Of a DNA stretch of 41,690 nt, positions 1 through 8,500 are shown in pieces. Every line of letters begins with the position of its first letter. Position 1 is the stretch's first letter. The position numbers were made by a program, and so were the translations under genes. Origin of the DNA: Bacteroidales bacterium UBA1756 (lineage in GTDB: Bacteria > Bacteroidota > Bacteroidia > Bacteroidales > WCHB1-69); assembly GCA_002314795.1 (NCBI GenBank), contig DCHI01000060.1, positions 1-41,690 of the forward strand. Reading direction: 5' to 3'. A model generated the notes under the pieces. The model worked only from the letters and a program-made list of their open reading frames with translations, was not told where the DNA came from and did no database searches.

Positions 1-3
1 TCC

Positions 4-66
4 TTCTTACTTCTTACTTCTTACTTCCTACTTCCTACTTCCTACTTCCTACTTCTTACTTCCTAC
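4..66. repeat. Nine tandem heptamers (TTCTTAC/TTCCTAC)
   Basis: Nine head-to-tail 7-bp units can be read without a gap: TTCTTAC x3, TTCCTAC x4, TTCTTAC, TTCCTAC. They differ only at the fourth base. On the minus strand they read GTARGAA, purine-rich. The last unit contains the TAG stop codon of the GH20 gene, so the array begins exactly where that gene ends and continues toward the window edge. It may be longer than what is visible. No function is known; a slippage-prone variable-number repeat is the simplest reading. Confidence 0.9.
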
Positions 67-2720
67 TTAACAATGACCTCGTCCAAAAAGATAAACGACT
101 CGGCTCCGTGTGCGCCGTGTTCTTTCGGCAACGGACCCGGGTTCAGAATCTTAATTTTTATGTCGGCACTTTTTATTTTCAATTTATCCATTTGAATGAA
201 ACCGACGCGGTTGCCCGAAATCTGTTCCACGTTGAAATGGCGCTTCTTGGCAAGTACGTAGTCGTTGCCTTTTTTAACATAGATTTCGATGTCGGTTGGT
301 GCTAAAATCCAATCGTAAAAATTCTGTAAGAATCTGACTGTAACGTTGTTGATGGTCGTTTCACTGTTCCAGTGATAATACAGTGAGACATCTTGTCCCT
401 GGTAACCTTGCCATTTTCCGTCGCGGTAACTGTCGCTTCCCGTATGACCGTCCGCGAGGGCGAATTTCCCGCCGCCGCTGTACTCCGAACGATAGGTACT
501 GTAATTGCCTTCCACGTTTGTTAAATGTCCCATTCCCTTGTGTACCAGTATCTTCTTTTCATTCCGGACTTCGGTTCCGTCATCGTCTATCGTTACTGTT
601 TTCACCGTTTTTGTTTCGTCAATGGTAATGGGGCCGTTGTATTGTAAGGATTTTCTTGTTGGCTCGCTCCCGTCCAAAGTGTAGTAGATGGAATAATCGT
701 TGAAAAGGGTTCTTAAAGTCACTTCCGTCTGATTCTGAACGGTTTGCGTTTCAATAAAAACGTTTTGTGGAATATCTTTGAGGGCTTTGATTAGTTTGTC
801 GTATTTGTTCTCATTTACATCTTTCCAGTAGGGACGGTAGCTTTCATCCCACTCGTGGGCGTAACTTTCTTTCAAGAATTGTAGTTGCTCGGTCATATCC
901 GCAATGTCGGCGAGGGCATTATCCTTGTCCGATTCCGTGATCTTTTCGGGATGTTTATACAAGTCGTAAAGAATGAATTGGAAACGTTTGAGAATCAAGT
1001 CAATCATCAGACGATTAGTGGCGTACAAGGCCGTGTAGATGATGTCGCTATTGTCATACAAATCTTCTTCGGAAAGAATGAGACGGAGCAACTGCGATGT
1101 TCTCATCGTGTTGAAACGTTCCTCTTTAATGTTTCTTAAAGCATTGTCAGTCAGGTTGTCCGGAAGGAATTGAAGTGGTTTGAACCCCCAAAGGGAGCCG
1201 TTGTTGTAAATCTCTTTAACAGGTGAATTTTCGTAATCGGGAACCGTCCGAAGGAAGTCCGCGATAATATTTTCATTATTGAAAAAGTGGAAGAACTGGA
1301 AGTTGAAGTTGGTGTCGAAGGTGGAAATTCGTTGCGAACGTTCCTTTTCGCTGGCTTCTTTTTCTGTGTTTTCAATGGGTTTCCACGCCATTTCCGCCCC
1401 CCAGACGAATCCGTGCCAGGCACTGTTCAGAAGTGCCTCCCCGGAGTCGTTCCAGGCCGTGTTGAGCAGACCGCGGGCTCCGTGCCGTTTCCCGTCGCGG
1501 GCAAAGTTCGCAATGTTTTTTTCGTAACTAACCATACTGGGAAAGACGGTGCTCCAGCAACTTACTCCCGGAACGACCCAAAAGTCGTAGCCGGCTTCCT
1601 GTACCGTCTGTACCATCTGTTCGAAACTGTCCGCGGGAACGTAGCTCCAAACCAACATCGTGATGTCTTTCGGTAACTTTTTCTGTATCTCTTTGTCTTT
1701 CAAAACTATATCCGCCCACATCATCGTTTTTTTGCCACAATTTTTTACCATATCGTTCACCTTGACGATGTGACGGATGTACGCTTCCGAAGCCCCGATT
1801 TTTTTGACGTACTTGGCGGCATTCCCGCTTCCGAGTGCCTCCGTCTCGTCACAGTTGATGTTGAACCAGTCGGAGGCGTAGGCCGCTGTCTCTTCTTTGA
1901 TGATGTCGTTTAAAAAATCGTAAGTATCAGAAATTCCAGGGTTTAAATTGCACTTGCTGTCAGCTAAATAAGCGAATTCGGGTTGGCACAGAATCTTTTC
2001 AAAATGAGCAAAACACTGTTGGTTCCCGATGATTTCAACGTAGTGTTCTTTCGCAAATGTTTGCAGCTCCTGAATCTGTTCGGTTGTCAGTCCATCGGCG
2101 GGGGAGTAGTTGTAAGTTTTTGATTTAAAGGTGTGTTCTGTATATAAAGTGAAAACATTCAGTTTGAATTCGGCCAATGTTTCAATCTGTTTTTTCAAAA
2201 AATCCATTGTCGGAATGGGGCCGCGGCTGATGTCGTCCATCCATCCTCTTTTTTCATACGCTGGAAAATCCAAAACGGTAAGGCACGGAATTTTGACGAA
2301 CTCGTTGTCGTTCATCTCTTTACGATAATGAAACCGGTACAGTTGCACTAAACTTTGCAGTCCGTAAAACCACCCGCGTTCCGACGTCGCCTCCACCGTG
2401 ATTTCGTTTTCCGTGACTTTGAGTCGGTAAGCCTGCTCGTAGTTGGTGACGTTGAGAAGGTTTTCTTGGTAAATGAAGTGAATGTTCAAATTCCCGTTTT
2501 GCGTTTCTCCCTTCGTTTTCATTAGTCTATCGAACTCTTTTTCAAGAAGTTTCGCATTGTTGACTTTTGCATCAAAGGTCAGTACGGGATGGTTCCAGAC
2601 GAACTCGCCACTTTGAAAGGTGATTTGCTGTGGCGTGGGAATAATGCCTGTGTTTTGTCCGTAACAAATTGAAAATAAAGATACTGTGAATAAAACAAAA
2701 AGTGTCTTATAAAATTTCAT
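63..2720 (-). CDS. Secreted GH20 beta-N-acetylhexosaminidase
   Basis: The 885-residue protein should remove terminal N-acetylhexosamine residues from glycans in the periplasm or at the cell surface. Residues 1-21 are a signal peptide ending before QNTG. Residues about 25-150 are the GH20 N-terminal alpha/beta domain. The TIM barrel starts near 155 (YEKRGWMDDISRGPIP), and the acid-base pair of the family is D291-E292 in NINCDETEALG. A chitobiase-type C-terminal beta domain follows (TLDGSEPT), then a discoidin-like carbohydrate-binding module in the last 130 residues or so. There is no T9SS sorting domain. It is the last of three close genes (18 bp after the TlpA-like gene), and its stop codon lies inside a heptamer array. 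GH20 assignment is firm; the exact substrate, for example mucin or chitobiose type, is not readable. Confidence 0.9.
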   Translation of the reverse strand: MKFYKTLFVLFTVSLFSICYGQNTGIIPTPQQITFQSGEFVWNHPVLTFDAKVNNAKLLEKEFDRLMKTKGETQNGNLNIHFIYQENLLNVTNYEQAYRLKVTENEITVEATSERGWFYGLQSLVQLYRFHYRKEMNDNEFVKIPCLTVLDFPAYEKRGWMDDISRGPIPTMDFLKKQIETLAEFKLNVFTLYTEHTFKSKTYNYSPADGLTTEQIQELQTFAKEHYVEIIGNQQCFAHFEKILCQPEFAYLADSKCNLNPGISDTYDFLNDIIKEETAAYASDWFNINCDETEALGSGNAAKYVKKIGASEAYIRHIVKVNDMVKNCGKKTMMWADIVLKDKEIQKKLPKDITMLVWSYVPADSFEQMVQTVQEAGYDFWVVPGVSCWSTVFPSMVSYEKNIANFARDGKRHGARGLLNTAWNDSGEALLNSAWHGFVWGAEMAWKPIENTEKEASEKERSQRISTFDTNFNFQFFHFFNNENIIADFLRTVPDYENSPVKEIYNNGSLWGFKPLQFLPDNLTDNALRNIKEERFNTMRTSQLLRLILSEEDLYDNSDIIYTALYATNRLMIDLILKRFQFILYDLYKHPEKITESDKDNALADIADMTEQLQFLKESYAHEWDESYRPYWKDVNENKYDKLIKALKDIPQNVFIETQTVQNQTEVTLRTLFNDYSIYYTLDGSEPTRKSLQYNGPITIDETKTVKTVTIDDDGTEVRNEKKILVHKGMGHLTNVEGNYSTYRSEYSGGGKFALADGHTGSDSYRDGKWQGYQGQDVSLYYHWNSETTINNVTVRFLQNFYDWILAPTDIEIYVKKGNDYVLAKKRHFNVEQISGNRVGFIQMDKLKIKSADIKIKILNPGPLPKEHGAHGAESFIFLDEVIVK

Positions 2721-2738
2721 ATCGGCTTTGTTGGGTTT

Positions 2739-4208
2739 TTATTTTTGGTTGTGGGGATCCAAGGGATTGATTTCTTCTTCTTCGGGTGCAAATTGCCGCA
2801 TCAGGAAACGTGACAGGTCGCGCGTGATGTCCGGCGCATTTCGATTCGATAAAGTCCCGTCCGGATTGATGAGCAGGTTGTCCGGCAGCGAGTTGATGCC
2901 CATTTCATCTATCCAATTAAACTGGTCGTTGAAATGGACGAAATGCCAGTCGAACTGTGGATACTTTTCTTTGAATTGCAGAAGATGACTGATGGTGAAG
3001 TCCAAAGAGAGACTGACAAATTCGATATTTTCTCCGTATTTTTCTTTTAACTGTTTGATTACCATCATTTCACGAATGCAGTCGGGGCAATCCATATTGA
3101 AAAATTGTACATAGACCCATTTGCCTTTCAAGTCTGAAAATTGAAAAGAACTTCCTCCGATTTCTTTGAATTGGGCTTTCGGAAGAACGCTTCCACTTTG
3201 CAGCAAGTTGACCTTGTATAGCATATTGTTGGCGATGGTGCGGTGTTCCTCGAAGTGGCTCGTCTGTGCAATTTCTTTTAAAAGATTGATGATGTTTTTT
3301 CTATTAAACTCCTTGTTTTCACACAGTTCTGCTAAATTTTGTATGATGGCCAGTTCTCTGATTCGTTCATTGATAAGAAACGGATCCTTACCTACCGCAT
3401 TGAAAAGAGCAAGGTAGTTCGCCCCTTGATTGATACTTTCTGTCAGAAGTTGTTTCCCAATATGTTTTGAAGTGAGAAGATAATTTCTGTAAAAAGCATT
3501 GAAAAACGACATATAGGATGGGTTGTCGTACAGAACGTATTCATTATCAAGATATTTCTTGTATAAAGAATCGGGAGATTTGTGCAAGATGACGCCTTCT
3601 AAATTTGCATAATAATAATAGATGTAAGATTTGAAGAAGTTCGTCGGGGCGTATTCAAGAGGAAAACGGTCTTTAATGTTTTTGGTAATGGAGTCAAATT
3701 CGTTGTTCCCCATATCGCTGATGATGTTCGGCGCGAAATAGTCAACGATGGAGGCCGTCTTCCATTCAAAGTTGTTAATTTTGTAATTAAGGTTGTTTTG
3801 GTCGGCGTTTTTGCTTTTAACTTGCAGATAACCACCATATTCCATTGGATCCAATCGTTGGAAAAGTTGCGGATCCATTTCAATGGTGAAAATGTACGTC
3901 TCTTCCGGTTCAATGTAAAATTCAGCTTTGGATGTCTGTATGGCAATCTGCACCAATTGAATCTGCTTCGTGCTAAAAGTCAGTTTGAAACTTCCGTCAC
4001 GGCTGATTTTGTCGGTTGCGACAACTTTCTGCCGATAGGAGAGGAGGTCGTCGTAGGCAATGAGTCGGATTTCTTTCCCGACCGCAAACTCCGCCGTCCC
4101 TTGAATGGTGACCGGCTTGAGTTTCTGCGCCCAATTGGCTGCCGGAAAAAGCAGCAGGATGCTAAAGAAAGCAAGAATTTTTTTGGTGAGATTCCTTTTT
4201 AGGCGCAT
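2739..4208 (-). CDS. TlpA-like periplasmic thioredoxin-fold protein (CPDC)
   Basis: The 489-residue protein has a signal peptide (residues 1-28, ending NWAQ). A DUF4369-like beta domain covers about 30-115, a helical middle 120-340, and a C-terminal thioredoxin/TlpA domain begins near 345. The redox motif is C374-P-D-C377 in FNMDCPDCIREM, followed by the expected beta-alpha-beta pattern and a cis-proline candidate in NSLPDNLLI. It probably reduces or exchanges disulfides of envelope proteins; its partners are unknown. It lies 24 bp after the TolC-like gene and 18 bp before the GH20 gene, so the three are probably co-transcribed. Two more proteins of this architecture occur at 26954-29661. The fold is confident, the role is inferred. 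Confidence 0.85.
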   Translation of the reverse strand: MRLKRNLTKKILAFFSILLLFPAANWAQKLKPVTIQGTAEFAVGKEIRLIAYDDLLSYRQKVVATDKISRDGSFKLTFSTKQIQLVQIAIQTSKAEFYIEPEETYIFTIEMDPQLFQRLDPMEYGGYLQVKSKNADQNNLNYKINNFEWKTASIVDYFAPNIISDMGNNEFDSITKNIKDRFPLEYAPTNFFKSYIYYYYANLEGVILHKSPDSLYKKYLDNEYVLYDNPSYMSFFNAFYRNYLLTSKHIGKQLLTESINQGANYLALFNAVGKDPFLINERIRELAIIQNLAELCENKEFNRKNIINLLKEIAQTSHFEEHRTIANNMLYKVNLLQSGSVLPKAQFKEIGGSSFQFSDLKGKWVYVQFFNMDCPDCIREMMVIKQLKEKYGENIEFVSLSLDFTISHLLQFKEKYPQFDWHFVHFNDQFNWIDEMGINSLPDNLLINPDGTLSNRNAPDITRDLSRFLMRQFAPEEEEINPLDPHNQK

Positions 4209-4232
4209 CGTATAAAATTGATTAATAACGTT

Positions 4233-5492
4233 TTATAATTTTCCCTTCAGGGCAAGAAGTTCGTACTTTGCTTTCAAAAGTTGAATGTTGTGAACCTCTT
4301 TGGCTATGACCGACTGCACCTCGTCGTTTTGCTGCTTGATGTAGTCGATGACGGTGATGGTACCATTCAAAAGTTGCGTAGAGGCCGTCTGCCTGATTTC
4401 CTGATATTTCTGGATGATTTGTTCGTCTAAAACGAGCAGGTTCCCGATTCTTTTTACCTCGTTCAGTTTCTCTTGGATGGCGATTTGGTTTGCTTTGGTG
4501 AAGTCCGACTGCTGACTTTCGAGAATGGAAGTTTGCAAGGTGATGATGTCGCTGACACCTTTGGTTTTGGCCCAGTCAATGAGCGGGATGTTGAATTTGA
4601 GTCCGACCGCATAAAACCAGTCTGCCTTGGTACAGAGTAAGTTATAGGTTGGATTTCCGTAACCGCCGACGGCAAAGAATGAAAGTTTTGGAAGACTCTT
4701 TGAAAGGTGCATCTTGCGTTGATACTCCAGGTTTTCCTTTTCATTTTCAAAGATGGCAAATTCTGTTCGGGACGACTGCGTGTTTTCTTCTACCATTGGG
4801 ATGGCGGGCTCAATGAAAATCGTATGCGACAAATCTCTTCCCGTCAAAATGGAAAGAGAAGCGGTAAGTGACTCTTTGGTAGCAATCAAGGCGTCTTTCT
4901 GTTGTTGGATTTTAAGTCCTTCCAGGTCCAATTGCGCAATGGAGTTTGCATAAACGACGCCCGCCTTCAGCAGCGCCTTCAGTTGGTCTGATTTTTCTTG
5001 AAAGGTGTTTTCAACCTTTGACAAAATCTTAATCTGCTTATCGATAATCAGCAAGTTCAAGTAGATATTGATGATATTCTCCTTCATTTTGTTGATGGAA
5101 ATATCTAACTTGTTGATTTCGTTTTTGTTAAGAAGTCGTTCGCGCTTTCGTCCGTAAGTTGCTTGCAACCCGTCAAAAACGACTTGCTGCAAGTTTAAGC
5201 TGACATTATAGATATCGTGAGGTTTTTCCACATAGCCCGGACAAACGGACGGAAGTTCAGTGACTTGTGAGAAATAACCGATCCCTCCATCAATTTGCAA
5301 TGTCGGATAATAGTGTGAGGATACATCGTTTAACTTGACGCCCAAAAGTTGTTCGTTCAGTTCTTTCTGTACGTTAGATGAAGATTGTGAAATGGCTAAT
5401 CGCTGGCATTCTTCGATGGTGATAGAATCCTGGGCATTGCCTCCCAAGACAAGTGTGCAGATGAAAAGTAAGATTGTGAGCTTCTTAGTCAT
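4233..5492 (-). CDS. TolC-family outer-membrane channel protein
   Basis: The 419-residue protein has a signal peptide (residues 1-20, ending GGNAQ). This is followed by the TolC/OEP N-terminal pattern SITIEECQRLAISQS and two long helical coiled-coil repeats typical of the outer-membrane factor that forms the exit duct of efflux pumps and type I secretion. Length is normal for the family. No membrane-fusion protein, RND pump or ABC exporter lies nearby, so its partner must be encoded elsewhere. Its start codon is only 18 nt beyond the T-run of the terminator that ends the protease gene, leaving no room for a normal promoter in the gap. The family call is safe; the transported substrate is unknown. 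Confidence 0.88.
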   Translation of the reverse strand: MTKKLTILLFICTLVLGGNAQDSITIEECQRLAISQSSSNVQKELNEQLLGVKLNDVSSHYYPTLQIDGGIGYFSQVTELPSVCPGYVEKPHDIYNVSLNLQQVVFDGLQATYGRKRERLLNKNEINKLDISINKMKENIINIYLNLLIIDKQIKILSKVENTFQEKSDQLKALLKAGVVYANSIAQLDLEGLKIQQQKDALIATKESLTASLSILTGRDLSHTIFIEPAIPMVEENTQSSRTEFAIFENEKENLEYQRKMHLSKSLPKLSFFAVGGYGNPTYNLLCTKADWFYAVGLKFNIPLIDWAKTKGVSDIITLQTSILESQQSDFTKANQIAIQEKLNEVKRIGNLLVLDEQIIQKYQEIRQTASTQLLNGTITVIDYIKQQNDEVQSVIAKEVHNIQLLKAKYELLALKGKL

Positions 5493-5510
5493 TATGAATA
5501 TTCGCTATTA

Positions 5511-5548
5511 AAAAAAAATGTTCCCCGTCGAAATAGGCGGGGAACATT
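5511..5548 (-). terminator. Rho-independent terminator after the C25 protease gene
   Basis: An 11-bp perfect inverted repeat (5517-5527 with 5538-5548, core TGTTCCCCG/CGGGGAACA) encloses a 10-nt loop. On the minus strand it is followed by eight T residues (complement of 5511-5518). It starts 11 bp after the protease stop codon, and the T-run ends 18 nt before the tolC-like start. Confidence 0.92.
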
Positions 5549-5559
5549 GAACGTATGTT

Positions 5560-8500
5560 TTATTTCTTTATTACTTTGCTGGTGGTAACAAGCTGATTTC
5601 CGTTGTAAATGCGGATGAAGTAGAGTCCGTTGGCAAGCGTTTCAAGGTTCATTTCCGTGCTGCTCCCTTGGACGGACTTGCTGGAAATGAGCTGACCAAA
5701 CGTATTGTACAAGTTGATGTTCGTGGCATCGATGCCTTCTCCTAAATCAATGGTGATATTCGATGATGTCGGATTCGGGTAGATGGTGACGGTGGAAATG
5801 CCGTTTTCAGCAATGGAAGTCGGATTGGCAACCACCGTGATGCTGAATGCGTCGGTGCAGGAAACGGTGCCGTCCGTGGCCTGATGGTTGAAGTTGATGA
5901 CCGTGTTGTTCGGCGTGTTCGCACTGATGTTGACGTCGTATTGTGAAATGACGTTTGCACCTGGGGCAATCGTATTGTGGTTGACGACAGGTGTCGGAAT
6001 CGTTGCGTATGCCGAAGTCGTTGTCAGTGAAGAAACAACGTTGTTCGCAGCGAGGGTGCCGTCATTGCGCGTGTAAACGCTGACCTTGATGATTTCCCCC
6101 GGATTGATGTTCGCATCGCCGTTGCCTTGGATGATGCTGATGCTGTGACTTGCATCTACAAGTACCACGCTTCCAGTGATTTCAACTACGGTGACACTGA
6201 TGTTCATTGTGCAGGTGTCTTCGTCGCTAATCATCGTGTGGACGAAATTGACGACCGTGTTGTCGGGGGTGTTGGCATCGAAAGCGACGTCGAATTGTGT
6301 GTTGGCAGTAGCTTCGCCGGCAATTGTTCCGATGTTTTGTGTTCCGTTGCTGATGGTTGCGTAGGGTGAATCGGTGGTCAGGGTTGAAACAGCGTTGTGA
6401 GCATCGGCACGACCGTTGTTGCGTGTGGTGACATTGAAGCGCCACGTTTCACCCGGGTTGATGTCACTGTCGGAGTTGCCGCTCACAACAGCGTGCGTTT
6501 CGTTGATGTCTTCCAAAGCAACGATGGCTTCCGTGCGGACATTGACGGTGAACGTGTAAGTGTCGGTGCCGTGAACGCCGCCATTCGCCGTGTGTGTAAA
6601 AGTGATGTTCGTGTTGTCAGGAGTGTTGGCTGCAATGCTGATGGCATACGTGGTTGTTGCGCTTCCGTTAGCGGCAATCGTGTTGATGGTCTGTGTGCCG
6701 TTGCTGATAGTAGCGTATGCAGAAGTCGTTGAAAGAACGGAAGATACGTTGTTTAATGCCACTAAACCTACATTGTTCGTGGTCATCACCACTTGAATAT
6801 TTTCTCCTGGGTTCACTTCGTTGTCACCGTTTCCGGAGGTGATGGTCATCGTGTGAGTGCCTTCGTCAACAATACCGGAATGGATGGTGAAACTGAAGTT
6901 GTAGGTTTGTTGTACGGCAGACCCTCCCAATTGGTAATTAGCTGTCACCGTGCAGTTTACTAACGTTCCATCTGCGACATTGTTGCTGATGGAACCGGCA
7001 AAAATGTTCGCGAAGTTGGTTGTGTCGTTTGCAGCGAGGGAAGCGATGGTTTCAGTCGCATCGGTCAACGTGATGTCATTAGAAGTGGTTGACAAGGTAA
7101 GCGTTACATTGTTGATAGGAGTTGCGCTGTTGTTCAACAAGGTAGCGTCGAAGGTGGAAGCTTCGGCTTCGTAACCGTGGCTGTTGGCATTCAAGCCGGC
7201 ATTGGCGATGACAAGTCCTTCTGGAACGGGAGCAATCGTACCACCGATAGGAAGTGTGATGTTGTCAACCCACGCACGGTCAGAATTGCTGGAGTATGAG
7301 TAGTCTTTTTCGTAGGTAAAGCGTAAGGTGTGCGTTCCGGCGTCAACTGGCCAGGTGGATTGTGTCCAAGAACCGTTTCCTGAGCGATTTTCCTTTTCAA
7401 TACCATCAATGTAGCAGAAAAATTTGTCGTAGCCGCTTTCGGAAGAAACTTTGCTGTAATAACTTACGTTTCCAGCAGTAGTGGCCGTGAATGTGATTTC
7501 AAGATCTGATTCGGAACTGTTTACTTGGTAATTGGTTGAACGGGCACAGTAGGTTCCTGCGTAGGCACCAGAGGTGGTGAGTTCCCACGGATAGTTGCCG
7601 GTTGAAGTCCACGCCAACTCTGTCATCGTGCCGGACTCCCACGTTTCGGTGGTTTCAGTCGTACCAACGGTAAGCCAAATGGTGTCGATGCGTGTGAGTG
7701 CGCTATTGGTTGTGCTGTAAATGTGGTGGAAGTAGGGGATGCGTGTTCCGTTCGGCACGCTCGTTCCAATATGAATGGTGAAAACGGAGTTGCATTGTGC
7801 TTGGGCAGCAACGGTGCCGATGGAAATGGTACCGCCGGAAACGGGTGCCAGATTGTAATAGGTAGAAAGGTTGGAAACGATATTTTGTGCGGTTGCGTGT
7901 CCCGTGTTGGCGTCAACGATGGTGAGGGTGACGGTTTCGCCCGGGTCAATCACATTGTCAGTGTTGCCACCGCTAATCGTGTAACTGTCACTGACGTAGT
8001 CAAGGTATGCATCAACCAAAGCCAGATTATAATCGAACGTGGTGGTTTCGGGAGTGCCTTGGCTCAAGTAGCTGACTGTGAAATGGATGGGAGCGATGTC
8101 TCCATCTGCGATATTGTTGCTAACGGTCAAACCGAATGAAGCCGTAAGCGTTTGGCTTGCGCCGCTGTTGACGGTTCCTACGTTTTCAGTAGCATCCGTC
8201 AGCGTAATCTGGTTGGAAGTGGTAGTAGCCGTGATGACGGTGTTGGTAGCGGCATCGGGGAAACGGTTTTCAATAGCAACATCCAACGTGAGTTGTGCGC
8301 CTGCCGTTGCTTCTTCGTCATTGGTAACGGCTACGTCGGTAATGGTCACGCGGGCACCTTCGCCGGCCATCACGTTGATGGTAGTGAAAGTGGTCTTGTA
8401 GTTTTGTGCGGAAGCGGCCAACTCGTAGGTTTCGCCCGCGTTCATAGCGGGGAAGGTGATGGTTGCGTTGCCGTTGCCGTCCGAAACGACCGCCGTGATA

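Noticed and set aside
2739..5492. Complete efflux or type I secretion system around the TolC-like gene
   Set aside because: There is no membrane-fusion protein, RND or ABC transporter in the window; the neighbours are a thioredoxin-like protein and a hexosaminidase.
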